A stretch of DNA of 64,000 bases from Gammaproteobacteria bacterium. Its GTDB lineage: Bacteria; Pseudomonadota; Gammaproteobacteria; Pseudomonadales; Pseudohongiellaceae. Position 1 is the first letter of the stretch, and every line of letters starts with the position of its first letter. The stretch lies in contig JAPPOG010000045.1 of assembly GCA_028818225.1 (NCBI GenBank), positions 110,397-174,396 of the forward strand. The letters are read 5' to 3'. A model generated the notes under the pieces. It searched no databases, was not told where the DNA came from, and saw only the letters and a program-made list of their open reading frames with translations. Both the position numbers and the translations under genes were made by a program. Positions 42,679 through 52,764 of this stretch are shown one piece after another.

Positions 42679-43491
42679 ATGACAAACTTGCTTCCCCTAA
42701 TAATTGAACCAGGTGAATTGCTGGCAGCTATGCCTGCAAAGCAGATCTTAATCATTGCCGTTGTCGCCGAAAAAGATTTTCTCGCAGGGCACTTGCCGGA
42801 TGCCGTGCTGATCCGACCTGATGATTTGGTAAGTGGTATTAAACCCGCAACGGGAAAACTGCCAACCAAGGAACACTTGCATCGCTTATTTTCCCGCATT
42901 GGACTAAGTGCCGATACTCACGTGGTCGCCTATGACGACGAAGGCGGCGGCTGGGCGGGGCGTCTTCTTTGGACTCTCGATGTAATCGGTCACACTTCTT
43001 ACTCATTACTTAACGGAGGGCAAATCGCCTGGGCTAATGCAGGTTTACCACTGACGACGGAAATCACTGCACCGGCAGCAACAAATTATGCTTTCACTAT
43101 CGATCGGAGCTTTATTGCTGACCTTGATGAAGTTCTGGCCAGTCTTGATGATGACAATGTCATCGTCTGGGATGCGCGGGGAAGAGATGAATACCTGGGA
43201 GAAAAAATTACTGCGGAACGAAACGGACATATACCCGGCGCTGTACATCTGGACTGGCTCGACATAATGGATAAGAACAATGATCTACGCCTGGTGGAGT
43301 CGGAGGTTTTGCGCGAAAAATTGAGCGACCTGGGAATTACCAGTGATAAACAGATCATAACCCACTGCCAGACCCATCATCGCTCTGGACTGACCTATTT
43401 TGCAGGGAAACTCCTGGGCTTGAATATTAAAGCCTATGACGGCTCCTGGTCAGAATGGGGTAATCATCCCAATACACCGATTGATGTATAG
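42679..43491 (+). CDS. Rhodanese-type sulfurtransferase
   Basis: 270 residues from the ATG at 42679 (a TTG two codons earlier is also open). Two rhodanese domains: the first (about 10-125) without the active cysteine, the second ending in the active loop HCQTHHRSG with the catalytic Cys. The loop is unlike the CGSGVTA of mercaptopyruvate sulfurtransferase and the CRxGxR of thiosulfate sulfurtransferase, so the sulfur donor is open. Its stop is 2 bases before psd, so the two are co-transcribed. Confidence 0.9.
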   Translation: MTNLLPLIIEPGELLAAMPAKQILIIAVVAEKDFLAGHLPDAVLIRPDDLVSGIKPATGKLPTKEHLHRLFSRIGLSADTHVVAYDDEGGGWAGRLLWTLDVIGHTSYSLLNGGQIAWANAGLPLTTEITAPAATNYAFTIDRSFIADLDEVLASLDDDNVIVWDARGRDEYLGEKITAERNGHIPGAVHLDWLDIMDKNNDLRLVESEVLREKLSDLGITSDKQIITHCQTHHRSGLTYFAGKLLGLNIKAYDGSWSEWGNHPNTPIDV

Positions 43492-43493
43492 TA

Positions 43494-44354
43494 ATGTCTC
43501 GCCTGTTTGTAATCCTTCAATACTTGCTTCCTCACCATCTTCTATCCCGCTTTATCGGATTTTTTGCTGACAGTGGTTTTCTCAAGAATTTTTTTATTCG
43601 TTCTTTTATTCGCCGCTACAAGGTAGACATGAGTGAGGCGGCCATTACTGATCCAGCGGGCTATCCCAACTTTAATACTTTTTTTACCCGAGAGTTAAAG
43701 ACAGGTGCACGACCGATTGCAGCCGGAAGTGACGTCGTAGTGTGTCCCGCAGATGGTGCAATTAGCGCGCTGGGAGCAATTGAAGACGACAAGTTGTTAC
43801 AAGCAAAAGCACATGAATTCAAGTTGGTAGACTTACTGGGAGGAGACGATGACCTGGCTGCGGCATATCGCAATGGGTGCTTTGCCACTGTCTACCTCTC
43901 GCCCAGGGACTATCATCGTGTCCACTTGCCATTGGCGGGTCAGTTGATAAAAACCGCCTATATACCGGGCAGACTGTTTTCCGTTAACCAGGTAACAACA
44001 GAGTCCGTGCCTAACTTGTTCGCGCGGAACGAACGCGCGGTTTGCGTGTTTAACACCTCCGTTGGAACTATGTGTGTCATCCTGGTTGGCGCTATGCTCG
44101 TTGCAGGAATTGAAACCGTGTGGGGTGGCCAGATCTGTCCAACGAGCGGGGCGCGAAAGATGCGCGTTTCTGAATATGGAAATCACGAACCACCGATCGA
44201 GTTAGCGACCGGGGCAGAGATAGGTAGATTCAAACTCGGTTCCACAGCTATAGTGCTATTCCCACCAGGAACAGTGAAATTAGATGAAAGCCTGGGCCCT
44301 AACAGCCCGGTAAAAATGGGACAGTTACTGGGTCGTTTTATAGAACAAAGTTAA
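43494..44354 (+). CDS. psd: Phosphatidylserine decarboxylase proenzyme
   Basis: 286 residues. The self-cleavage motif LGST is present in [14 protein letters not shown] near the C-terminus, where the Ser becomes the pyruvoyl group. The [11 protein letters not shown] segment and [13 protein letters not shown] are typical. It makes phosphatidylethanolamine at the inner membrane. It is 2 bases behind the sulfurtransferase and 26 bases before rpiA, all rightward. Confidence 0.97.
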   Translation: MSRLFVILQYLLPHHLLSRFIGFFADSGFLKNFFIRSFIRRYKVDMSEAAITDPAGYPNFNTFFTRELKTGARPIAAGSDVVVCPADGAISALGAIEDDKLLQAKAHEFKLVDLLGGDDDLAAAYRNGCFATVYLSPRDYHRVHLPLAGQLIKTAYIPGRLFSVNQVTTESVPNLFARNERAVCVFNTSVGTMCVILVGAMLVAGIETVWGGQICPTSGARKMRVSEYGNHEPPIELATGAEIGRFKLGSTAIVLFPPGTVKLDESLGPNSPVKMGQLLGRFIEQS

Positions 44355-44380
44355 TTCCGAAAAATCAGTCAGGAAATAAG

Positions 44381-45052
44381 ATGTCACAAGATGATTTAAA
44401 ACGAGCTGTGGCTCGCGCCGCCTTCGAATATGTTGAATCGATCCTTGAAGACGACACAATTGTCGGGGTTGGAACAGGGTCCACTGCTAATTTTTTCATA
44501 GAAGAATTAGGCGCTATTCGTCAGAAACTTGAAGGCACTGTTGCCAGCTCTGAAGAATCAGCGAGACGCCTGAAAGAACTGAATATTCCTGTCTACGACT
44601 TGAATAGCGTTGGGCAGGTGGAAGTTTATGTAGACGGTGCAGACGAATCCAACGAGCATCTGCAACTTATCAAAGGAGGCGGCGCTGCATTAACTCGAGA
44701 AAAAATTATCGCAGCGGCATCAAGAGAATTCGTCTGTATTGCAGATGAATCCAAGCTGGTTCCTGTTTTGGGGAAATTCCCCCTGCCAGTGGAAGTTATA
44801 CCGATGGCCCGCAGTTACGTGGGCAGACAACTGGTAAAACTGGGTGGCGATCCCGTATATCGGGAAAATTGTGTGACCGATAACGGTAACCACATACTGG
44901 ACGTTTTTAACCTGGACATTCTTGATCCTCGAAAACTCGAGAACGACATAAACCAGATCACTGGCGTAGTTACCAATGGACTTTTTGCCGAGCGTGCGGC
45001 AAATCGCCTGTTTCTTGGCACAGACTCAGGCGTCAAGACTTTGGAAGCTTGA
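44381..45052 (+). CDS. rpiA: Ribose-5-phosphate isomerase A
   Basis: 223 residues. Signature segments are [42 protein letters not shown] and [17 protein letters not shown], with the catalytic Glu in the ALTREK region. It interconverts ribose 5-phosphate and ribulose 5-phosphate in the pentose phosphate pathway. An AGGAAA site lies 9 bases upstream. Only a weak hairpin (GGTGA/TCACC) follows it. Confidence 0.97.
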   Translation: MSQDDLKRAVARAAFEYVESILEDDTIVGVGTGSTANFFIEELGAIRQKLEGTVASSEESARRLKELNIPVYDLNSVGQVEVYVDGADESNEHLQLIKGGGAALTREKIIAAASREFVCIADESKLVPVLGKFPLPVEVIPMARSYVGRQLVKLGGDPVYRENCVTDNGNHILDVFNLDILDPRKLENDINQITGVVTNGLFAERAANRLFLGTDSGVKTLEA

Positions 45053-45211
45053 ACGAATAAGGGTGATTCAGTTCACCTTGAGAATAAGCTAAGTTGGAAA
45101 GAAATGATCTGAGCTTGTTGCGAAGTCTTAACTACGGTGACTTGTTTCTGGACCAATTTTCTCAAGCATTAATTATTCTGGCAGGGATCGGCAGTGCCTC
45201 TGAATATCGCT

Positions 45212-45421
45212 TTATAACGGAGTGACATTCTCCGCTTGGGGACCTTTTTGACCTTGGGTAACTTCCATGGTCACTTTTTGTCCTTCATGAAGAGTTCTTC
45301 TTCCAGAACCATTAATGGCGCTGAAATGAACGAACACATCTTTACCACCTTCTTGTTCTATAAATCCGAATCCTTTCTCATCGTTAAACCACTTAACGGT
45401 ACCCTCTACTGTTTCTGACAT
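45212..45421 (-). CDS. Cold shock domain protein (CspA family)
   Basis: 69 residues, a single OB-fold cold shock domain: [30 protein letters not shown] carries both RNA-binding motifs (KGFGFI and DVFVHF). It would act as an RNA chaperone. The roughly 200 bases upstream (45422-45625) could include a long leader, as for many csp genes, but I cannot mark a cold-sensing structure. It is downstream of the FAD-linked oxidase on the same strand. Confidence 0.95.
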   Translation of the reverse strand: MSETVEGTVKWFNDEKGFGFIEQEGGKDVFVHFSAINGSGRRTLHEGQKVTMEVTQGQKGPQAENVTPL

Positions 45422-45625
45422 ATTGCTCTCTTGCTAGTAAAAATAAAAAACCGAATCACCCAGGGTAATTCCACGATCTATACGACCGCTGAATGAGTTT
45501 ACGCTGTTAATCTGGTAGATGGAAACGAGAATTGTTTTAAATTGTAACGATTCTGGTGGTAATGATTTTCCTGCGAAAATTGATCCAACAGGTTGCAAAC
45601 GCAGACGAATAGGCGCTTCCAGGCT

Positions 45626-47026
45626 TTACATATCAATAAGCTTGCCGGGATTCATAATGTTCTCGGGATCGAAAACTCGTTTGACCGCCTTCATGAGCTC
45701 TATTTCTCCCTCACTGCGAGAATAACGGAGAAATGGTTTTTTAAGCATGCCGATACCGTGTTCAGCCGAGATGCTGCCGCCGTGTTTTTCCACCAGATCG
45801 AACACCCACTCGGAAACATTGCTGCAACGTTCATAGAATTTCTCTATTTCGAGATCGGTTGGTTTCAGAATATTGAGGTGCACGTTGCCATCGCCAATGT
45901 GGCCAAACCAGATTATTTCAAAATCCGGATATGCCTCCGTGACCAGACCATCGGCTTCTTCGAGAAACGCCGGAATACGCGAGACTTTGACAGAAATATC
46001 ATTTTTGTAGGGGGAAAACTTTGCAATCGTTTCTGAAATATCCTCTCTGAGCCGCCACAGGTTTTGCGCCTGGCTGCTGCTTTGACTGATTGTGCCGTCC
46101 ACTATCCAGCCCTGTTCAAGACAATGTTCGAACAGCTCCATGGCTGTTTCCAAATCTTGTTCCGACATATTTTCGAATTCGATCAGTGCATAAAATGCAG
46201 ACTCTGTTTCGAAAGGGCGCTGCAGATTCTTCTCAGCAATAACATGCGCCATCGCCTTGTCGGAGAAAAATTCGAATGCTGTCAGTTGGAGTTTGTTTTG
46301 AAATGCCTTTAGCACCTCCATCGTATCGGTCATTTGCTCTACGCCAAGTAACAAGACTGCTGGATCCTGTGGCCGCGAACAGAGAGCGAGCGTTAGTTCG
46401 ACAATGAATCCAAGGGTTCCTTCCGAGCCTATAAATAGATGGCGAAAGTCGTATCCTGTTGCATTCTTGGCAAGGCCTCGATTGAAATCGAGTAATTCGC
46501 CGGTTCCGGTCACCACTTTCATGCCTTCAATCCAGTTGCGGGTCATGCCGTATCGAATAACCTTAATACCACCGGCGTTAGTCGCCACATTTCCTCCTAA
46601 CTGGCTGGAGCCGGAAGAAGCAAAATCAACTGGATAAAAGAGGTCATTTTCTGCTGCGAATTGTTGCAGCTGCTCTGTGATGACCCCCGGCTGACACACG
46701 ACCTGGCGATCTACACTATCGAAATCCAGAATCTTGTTCATGCGATCGAAAGCGACGACGATTTCCTGATGCTTGGCGACCGCGCCACCGCTCAATCCGG
46801 TCCGGCCACCAGAAGGAACCAACGCCACCTGGTTTTCACGGGCCAGTTTAACCACTTGCTGAACTTCTTCTATGGAAGAAGGAAATACGATGGCCAGGGG
46901 GTCAGGCTGAAAAATGCTGGTCCAGTCTCTGCCGTAATGCTGCAGATCTTCTTCATCAGTTTTCACCCATTCAGGGCCCACTGTATCAACGAGCTGTACT
47001 ACCAGCTCTGCGGTACTGCTTTCCAT
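45626..47026 (-). CDS. FAD-linked D-2-hydroxyglutarate dehydrogenase (likely)
   Basis: 466 residues of the FAD-binding type 4 family (GlcD/D-lactate dehydrogenase-like). The FAD domain shows VPSGGRTGLSGGAV and GGNVATNAGGIKVIRYG with a GSEGTLGFI segment, and the C-terminal end has EIIWFGHIGDGNVHLNI and SAEHGIGMLKK. D-lactate and glycolate oxidase subunits look alike. I favour D-2-hydroxyglutarate dehydrogenase because it faces serA: in Pseudomonas, D-2-HG made by SerA as a side reaction is recycled by such a neighbour. That function is inference. Confidence 0.85.
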   Translation of the reverse strand: MESSTAELVVQLVDTVGPEWVKTDEEDLQHYGRDWTSIFQPDPLAIVFPSSIEEVQQVVKLARENQVALVPSGGRTGLSGGAVAKHQEIVVAFDRMNKILDFDSVDRQVVCQPGVITEQLQQFAAENDLFYPVDFASSGSSQLGGNVATNAGGIKVIRYGMTRNWIEGMKVVTGTGELLDFNRGLAKNATGYDFRHLFIGSEGTLGFIVELTLALCSRPQDPAVLLLGVEQMTDTMEVLKAFQNKLQLTAFEFFSDKAMAHVIAEKNLQRPFETESAFYALIEFENMSEQDLETAMELFEHCLEQGWIVDGTISQSSSQAQNLWRLREDISETIAKFSPYKNDISVKVSRIPAFLEEADGLVTEAYPDFEIIWFGHIGDGNVHLNILKPTDLEIEKFYERCSNVSEWVFDLVEKHGGSISAEHGIGMLKKPFLRYSRSEGEIELMKAVKRVFDPENIMNPGKLIDM

Positions 47027-47161
47027 TTGGTATCCTTTAAAGGTAGGAAGACTTCGATGTTGTGAATTGCGCGTTGTTGCTCAGGCAGAATATGGTACCA
47101 TGCGCCTCCTTTGCGATCATCGGCTCTGATGGCGCAATCATACTCAAAGCCTGAAAACTTC

Positions 47162-48391
47162 ATGAATCCGACTTCATTTGAAAAAAGTAAGATTAAATTC
47201 TTGCTGCTTGAGGGTGTTCACCAGAGTGCGTTAGAGACTCTGGCGAAAGCCGGGTATGAGAATGTGGAATATTTGAAGACTTCCTTAAGCGAAGAAGAAC
47301 TTCGTGAAAAACTTGCCGATATCCATTTTCTGGGTATTCGCTCTCGAACTCAACTCTCAGAATCTGCTTTTGCTGCCGCAGAAAAACTATTGGCGGTAGG
47401 ATGTTTTTGCATTGGCACCAATCAAGTTGATCTCCAGGCAGCACTCACGAGGGGAATTCCGGTTTTTAATGCACCATTTTCGAATACCAGGAGCGTTGCC
47501 GAGCTTGTCATAGGTCAAGCCATTTTGTTATTGCGTGGCATTCCTGAAAAAAATGCCCTCCTGCACCGCGGCATCTGGCAAAAGATCGCGAAGGGTTCAT
47601 TCGAAGCCCGCGGCAAGAAACTTGGCATCATTGGTTATGGGAATATCGGTTCTCAACTCAGTGTTCTGGCTGAAGCCATGGGCATGAAAGTTTATCTTTA
47701 TGACGTTGTCACCAAGTTGCCCCTTGGCAATGCGGTTCAGGTAGATTCCCTTGAGACATTAATGAGTGAGTGTGACGTTATCAGTCTGCATGTACCAGAG
47801 ACGCCTCAAACCAAAAACATCATTGGCGCAAAGGAATTATCCTGGCTAAAGCCCGAAGCAGTTGTGATTAATGCCTCAAGAGGTTCAGTCATAGATATTG
47901 ATGCGTTGGCGGAAGTGTTGAAGAAGAATAAGATCGCCGGGGCTGCAATCGATGTGTTTCCGTCGGAACCTAAATCAAATGACGAAGAGTTTCTATCGCC
48001 GTTGCGGAAATTCGATAACTGCATAATCACTCCTCATGTTGGCGGTAGCACCATGGAAGCACAGGAAAATATTGGCATCGAAGTCAGCGAAAAGCTTGTG
48101 CGCTATAGCGATAATGGCTCCAGTTTTACTTCGGTTAATTTTCCGGAAGTAACCTTACCAGCGCACCCGGGCAATCATCGCCTATTGCATATTCATAAAA
48201 ATGTTCCCGGCGTACTGACTGAAATTAACAGTATCTTTTCTGAAACTGGCATTAATATCAGCTCTCAGTATCTACAAACTAATGAAGAAGTCGGCTACGT
48301 GGTAATCGATATTGATGAGCAATACAGCGAGTTAGCCTTACAGCGACTCAATCAGGTTACCGGAACGATTCGAAGCAGGGTATTGTTCTGA
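47162..48391 (+). CDS. serA: D-3-phosphoglycerate dehydrogenase
   Basis: 409 residues from the ATG at 47162, the length of the ACT-domain form; longer frames upstream lack homology. NAD-binding GIIGYGNIGSQLSVLAE, the catalytic region IITPHVGGSTMEAQENIG with its His, and a C-terminal ACT domain (NHRLLHIHKNVPGVLTEINSIF) are present. It opens serine synthesis from 3-phosphoglycerate and is usually inhibited by serine through ACT. It diverges from the D-2-HG dehydrogenase. Confidence 0.97.
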   Translation: MNPTSFEKSKIKFLLLEGVHQSALETLAKAGYENVEYLKTSLSEEELREKLADIHFLGIRSRTQLSESAFAAAEKLLAVGCFCIGTNQVDLQAALTRGIPVFNAPFSNTRSVAELVIGQAILLLRGIPEKNALLHRGIWQKIAKGSFEARGKKLGIIGYGNIGSQLSVLAEAMGMKVYLYDVVTKLPLGNAVQVDSLETLMSECDVISLHVPETPQTKNIIGAKELSWLKPEAVVINASRGSVIDIDALAEVLKKNKIAGAAIDVFPSEPKSNDEEFLSPLRKFDNCIITPHVGGSTMEAQENIGIEVSEKLVRYSDNGSSFTSVNFPEVTLPAHPGNHRLLHIHKNVPGVLTEINSIFSETGINISSQYLQTNEEVGYVVIDIDEQYSELALQRLNQVTGTIRSRVLF

Positions 48392-48392
48392 G

Positions 48393-49352
48393 TTATAGCG
48401 CGATCGCTTGATCAATTAGTGAGAATACAGCATCACGAAGCTCGCGCGATTCGTTGACCAGGTGGTGTCTACCACCATTAATCAGATAAGTTTTCGCACC
48501 GGAAAACTTTGTTTCTAGCAATTTAATATTGCGACCCCAATCAACCGTGCCATCATCAGTTCCCTGAATTATGCTTACCGCGTAATCAATGGTGCTGAAT
48601 CTCTTCAGCCTGTTCTGATAATCGATCATCGCAAGTACCCAATCCCGTGGGAGGCGCCTGCTCTGTAACGGGTCGTTGTTACGTAAAAATTCCAGGAATT
48701 CCTGGTCATGACTATTCGCCGCAAAATTTCTCCTGGTCGATGATACAAACCAGCGCAGGAGCGAAAAAAATATCCGCGAGCGAGACCAGTGACGGGGATA
48801 AACAAGTGGCGCAAGAAGAACAGAATGATCGAAGTCTTCAAACGGAAACTTCTTTTCTATCACAGCATCGATGATAGTCGCTGCACCAGTGCTTTGCCCG
48901 ATTGTATACCAGGGTTTGTTAACCTGTTGACAGTCTGCTTCGGAAATTACTCTTAGCAATGCATCTGAGTAATGAGTAAAAGATTCAATACGCGCTTTTT
49001 CTCCACTGGATAAACCATGGCCAGGCAGGTCGAAAATAATTACTGCCAGTCCCTGCTGCAGACAATGTTTGATTAAATGGCCATACAGGCCGGCATGATC
49101 AAAATAGCCGTGAACCAGAAAAACCGTTCCTCGTTGCAGGTAGAGAGGAACTGAAAAATACTGACAGACCAGATCGAATTTTCTACTCCGAAGTGTACCG
49201 ATGCGGTGACTTTCCAGCTGCAGATTTTGATCGAACCTCAGTCCGTAGTGTTGACAATAGGCCTGTGCAATTTCACCGAGGTTGCTTGTGCCGGAAAATT
49301 CAATCGGCGCTAGGCTTTCCCTCAGCTTGATTGGATCTTCAGAGGAAAACAT
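48393..49352 (-). CDS. Alpha/beta-hydrolase (lysophospholipase/PldB-like)
   Basis: 319 residues, no signal peptide. LVHGYFDHAGLYGHLIKH supplies the oxyanion region, GQSTGA the nucleophile Ser, and a His in GGRHHLVNES the likely catalytic base. The family is Hydrolase_4/S33, which includes lysophospholipase PldB and monoacylglycerol lipases. It is 22 bases downstream of fba on the same strand, so it may be the last gene of the glycolytic operon, though its link to sugar metabolism is unclear. It ends 1 base from the serA stop, tail to tail. Confidence 0.85.
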   Translation of the reverse strand: MFSSEDPIKLRESLAPIEFSGTSNLGEIAQAYCQHYGLRFDQNLQLESHRIGTLRSRKFDLVCQYFSVPLYLQRGTVFLVHGYFDHAGLYGHLIKHCLQQGLAVIIFDLPGHGLSSGEKARIESFTHYSDALLRVISEADCQQVNKPWYTIGQSTGAATIIDAVIEKKFPFEDFDHSVLLAPLVYPRHWSRSRIFFSLLRWFVSSTRRNFAANSHDQEFLEFLRNNDPLQSRRLPRDWVLAMIDYQNRLKRFSTIDYAVSIIQGTDDGTVDWGRNIKLLETKFSGAKTYLINGGRHHLVNESRELRDAVFSLIDQAIAL

Positions 49353-49374
49353 TGCGCCGGCTCAGTAGACAAAC

Positions 49375-50424
49375 TCAGGCTGCATTGGCGTAACGCTGAT
49401 ACATCTCCTCTAAGCTATAAACCTTACCAATCTTTGAGGCCTGGCCTGCAGTGCCAAATGCTTCGAGGCGGGCTTTCACTATGTCTTTCATTGCCGTCAT
49501 GGTTGGGATTAAAAACTTACGAGGATCAAATTCTGATTTGTTTTCTGCAAGGAACTTTCTCACAGCACCAGTAGATGCCAGGCGCAGGTCGGTGTCTATA
49601 TTTACTTTACGCACACCGTGACGAATGCCTTCCTGTATTTCTTCAACCGGCACACCGTAGGTCTCTGGAATCTCTCCACCAAACTCATTGATTATTGCTA
49701 ACCATTCCTGGGGTACGGATGAAGACCCATGCATGACCAGGTGGGTATTTGGAATCTTGTGGTGAATTTCCCTGATACGATCGATTGCCAGGATATCTCC
49801 GGTAGGTGGCCGGCTGAATTTGTAGGCGCCATGACTCGTTCCAACAGCAATGGCCAAGGCATCGACTCCAGTAGCATCAACAAAATCTGCGGCTTCCTGG
49901 GGATCTGTCAGCAATTGCGCCATGGATAACTTGCCTTCGGCTCCTATGCCGTCTTCCTCTCCTGCCATGCCGGTTTCCAGCGAACCCAGGCAACCAATCT
50001 CGCCTTCTACAGAGACTCCGCAGGCATGGGCCATATCAACAGTTTCTTTGGTTACCTTTACGTTGTATTCGAAATCTGTCGGAGTCTTGCCATCTTCTGC
50101 CAACGACCCATCCATCATAACTGATGAAAAGCCGAGTTGAATTGAACGTTGGCAAACAGCTGGAGAAACACCATGATCCTGATGCATAACTATGGGGATA
50201 TGCGGAAACTCTTCGATAGCCCCCTGGATTAAATGCTTCAGAAAGTTAGACCCCGCATACTTTCTTGCGCCAGCCGAGGCCTGCAATATCACGGGGCTAT
50301 CCACTTCGTTAGCACCTTCCATAATGGCGCGAACTTGTTCCAGGTTATTAACATTAAATGCCGGAACGCCATATTCATTCTCGGCAGCATGATCGAGTAA
50401 TTGTCTTAAGCTAATTAGGGCCAT
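49375..50424 (-). CDS. fba: Class II fructose-bisphosphate aldolase
   Basis: 349 residues of the Calvin-type class II aldolase subgroup: [19 protein letters not shown], the zinc and substrate region VMHQDHGV, the [19 protein letters not shown] loop, and HGSSSVP. It cleaves fructose 1,6-bisphosphate to triose phosphates. It lies 100 bases downstream of pgk, in the order epd-pgk-fba found in E. coli. Confidence 0.97.
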   Translation of the reverse strand: MALISLRQLLDHAAENEYGVPAFNVNNLEQVRAIMEGANEVDSPVILQASAGARKYAGSNFLKHLIQGAIEEFPHIPIVMHQDHGVSPAVCQRSIQLGFSSVMMDGSLAEDGKTPTDFEYNVKVTKETVDMAHACGVSVEGEIGCLGSLETGMAGEEDGIGAEGKLSMAQLLTDPQEAADFVDATGVDALAIAVGTSHGAYKFSRPPTGDILAIDRIREIHHKIPNTHLVMHGSSSVPQEWLAIINEFGGEIPETYGVPVEEIQEGIRHGVRKVNIDTDLRLASTGAVRKFLAENKSEFDPRKFLIPTMTAMKDIVKARLEAFGTAGQASKIGKVYSLEEMYQRYANAA

Positions 50425-50524
50425 GGTTTCGCCTATGTAAAGTTATCTTTTCCTTGAGATGGTATGAATTATTTCCAAGCTCGGATTATTTGGCAACGCT
50501 TCTTTTTTCAAAAGTTGGTCTTGG

Positions 50525-51700
50525 TTACCTACCTTTCTCTTTCAATATTTCAACTGCGGGTAGTTGCTCCCCCTCTACATATTCAAGAAATGCTCCTCCT
50601 CCGGTTGAAATATAAGCTATCGAATCTGTTACCTGGAACTTATCGATTGCGGCAATGGTTTCTCCGCCGCCGGCGATTGAGTAACCTTTGTTTGCCGCTA
50701 TCGCCTCAGCAATTTTTTCAGTGCCCGTGGCAAATTGTTCGAATTCGAACACCCCCACCGGGCCATTCCAGATTATCGTTTTCATCCCTGCGATAAGCCG
50801 ACTCAGATTTGCTGCTGTTTCCGGACCTATATCCAGAATCATATCGCTCGCCTCGATTTCCGCAACAGCTTTAACCGTTGCAGTCGCATCTTCAGCAAAC
50901 TCATTGGCGACAACCACATCACTGGGCAGAGGAATGTTCGTACTGTCCATAATCTGCTTTGCCGTCTCCACCAGATCTGGTTCACACAGGGAATTGCCAA
51001 CCTCGACGCCCGCCGCCAGCAAGAAAGTATTGGCGATACCACCCCCAACGATTAGCTGATCAACCTTGGTGGAAAGTGTCTGCAACACTTCCAGCTTCGT
51101 CGAGACCTTGGCACCGCCCACGATGGCCAGCATGGGCCTGTCAGGCTTGGTGAGGGATCTTTCCAAAGCATCCAGCTCCCCGGCCAATAGTGGTCCTGCA
51201 CAGGCACTTGCTGCATGTTTGGCGACTCCGTGTGTGCTGGCCTGGGCCCGGTGGGCCGTACCAAAGGCATCCATTACGAATACATCACAAAGCGCTGCGT
51301 ATTGTTGGGCCAGCTTATCGTCATTGGCTTTTTCACCCGAATTAACCCGAACATTTTCCAGCAGAACGACGCCTTTCAGCTCTGCGAGCGACTCAGGGGA
51401 TTCGAGATAGTCAGCCACCAGGCTGACTTCATTACCCAACAGACGGGCCAGATGCTCGGCGACTGGCGCGAGAGAAAACTCTGCCTGGTCAGTGATCGCT
51501 ATACCTTCACTGGGTCTGCCAAGATGGGACATAACAATGACCTGTTTGGCACTTGCCTGAGCTAACTTGATGGTAGGTACCGCTGCCTTAATACGCGTGT
51601 CGTTCGTTACCTGCCGGTCTTTTACTGGCACATTTAAATCTTCGCGAATAAGAACACGCTTATTTTTTAAGTCTTGTTCTTCCATTCTTAGAAAGCTCAC
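50525..51700 (-). CDS. pgk: Phosphoglycerate kinase
   Basis: 391 residues from a GTG at 51700. This start gives M-S-F-L-R-M before the conserved [19 protein letters not shown], aligning with the E. coli N-terminus, and the GTG overlaps the upstream stop (GTGA). An ATG at 51685 is the alternative. The N-terminal substrate-binding SHLGRPSEG, the ADP-binding [13 protein letters not shown] and the GGGETIAAI phosphate loop are intact. It interconverts 1,3-bisphosphoglycerate and 3-phosphoglycerate with ADP/ATP. It is co-translated with epd. Confidence 0.96.
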   Translation of the reverse strand: MSFLRMEEQDLKNKRVLIREDLNVPVKDRQVTNDTRIKAAVPTIKLAQASAKQVIVMSHLGRPSEGIAITDQAEFSLAPVAEHLARLLGNEVSLVADYLESPESLAELKGVVLLENVRVNSGEKANDDKLAQQYAALCDVFVMDAFGTAHRAQASTHGVAKHAASACAGPLLAGELDALERSLTKPDRPMLAIVGGAKVSTKLEVLQTLSTKVDQLIVGGGIANTFLLAAGVEVGNSLCEPDLVETAKQIMDSTNIPLPSDVVVANEFAEDATATVKAVAEIEASDMILDIGPETAANLSRLIAGMKTIIWNGPVGVFEFEQFATGTEKIAEAIAANKGYSIAGGGETIAAIDKFQVTDSIAYISTGGGAFLEYVEGEQLPAVEILKEKGR

Positions 51701-52734
51701 GCAATATTCTCGCCGCTGTTTGCTTGCCGTGAAATAAATTGAGCAACATCCAACATCCTGTTCGCATATGCCCATTCATTGTCAAACCAGATTAATAATT
51801 TTATAAGCCGGGAACCTGCTACACGAGTCTGACTGAGATCTACTATGGCGGATCTTGGATCGTGATTAAAATCGCAGGATGCCAATGGTTCATCCGTCAC
51901 CCCAAGTACGTTAGGCAATAGGGCGCTACTGGCTTCGCGCATGGATTGGTTTACAGTTTCCACAGTGGTCGCGCACTTTACCGAAACTGTTAAATCCATC
52001 GCCGACACATTGACTGTTGGAACGCGAATAGCCTGGGCTTTGAGCACACCTGTTAATTGCGGGAGGATTCTTTCGACACCTTTCGCCAGTGCGGTTTCTA
52101 CCGGAATAATGGATTGCATAGCGCTGCGTGTTCGGCGCAAATCATTGTTATGATAACTATCGATTACCGGTTGATCATTCATCGCTGAATGTATAGTGGT
52201 AATGACGCCAGAATCGATTCCGAAGGTGTCATCCAAAGTTTTCAGAACCGGAACAATACAATTGGTAGTACAACTGGCATTCGAAATAATGGTTGCCGTC
52301 GGATCCAGTTCTTCATGATTGATTCCGTAAACTAGCGTTGCATCCACATCGCTTTCCGCCGGCTGTGAAAACAAAACTTTCTTCGCGCCTCTATCAAGAT
52401 GTTTTTCTGCAAGTGCTCGCGAAGTGAACGTGCCGCTGCATTCCATGACTAATTCAACTTCATAGTCTTCCCAGTGAAGCGAATCCAACTGGGCACTATT
52501 GAAAATCCTGATTACATCATCATTAATTATGAGCTCAGTTTCTCTTTCTTCAACCGATCCCAAAAAACGCCCATGGGTACTGTCATAGCGAGTTAAATGA
52601 GCAAGCGTAGTCAAATCAGCAATATCATTAATTGCGACCAAGCGTAGATCTGCATAGTATGTGGATTCGTAAAACGCACGCAGAACACAACGACCAATTC
52701 GGCCATAGCCATTAATAGCAATTCGATATGCCAT
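51697..52734 (-). CDS. epd: Erythrose-4-phosphate dehydrogenase (GAPDH family)
   Basis: 345 residues with [15 protein letters not shown] Rossmann start, the catalytic Cys155 in SNASCTTNC and His182 in TTIHSAMND. The Epd rather than Gap assignment rests on the [17 protein letters not shown] and [14 protein letters not shown] segments and on gene order epd-pgk-fba after tkt. Epd oxidises erythrose 4-phosphate for pyridoxal phosphate synthesis. It could also carry the GAPDH step, since no other gap gene is visible here. Confidence 0.85.
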   Translation of the reverse strand: MAYRIAINGYGRIGRCVLRAFYESTYYADLRLVAINDIADLTTLAHLTRYDSTHGRFLGSVEERETELIINDDVIRIFNSAQLDSLHWEDYEVELVMECSGTFTSRALAEKHLDRGAKKVLFSQPAESDVDATLVYGINHEELDPTATIISNASCTTNCIVPVLKTLDDTFGIDSGVITTIHSAMNDQPVIDSYHNNDLRRTRSAMQSIIPVETALAKGVERILPQLTGVLKAQAIRVPTVNVSAMDLTVSVKCATTVETVNQSMREASSALLPNVLGVTDEPLASCDFNHDPRSAIVDLSQTRVAGSRLIKLLIWFDNEWAYANRMLDVAQFISRQANSGENIA

Positions 52735-52764
52735 GAAAGAATCCGCGTTGGACTAGCGAGAATG

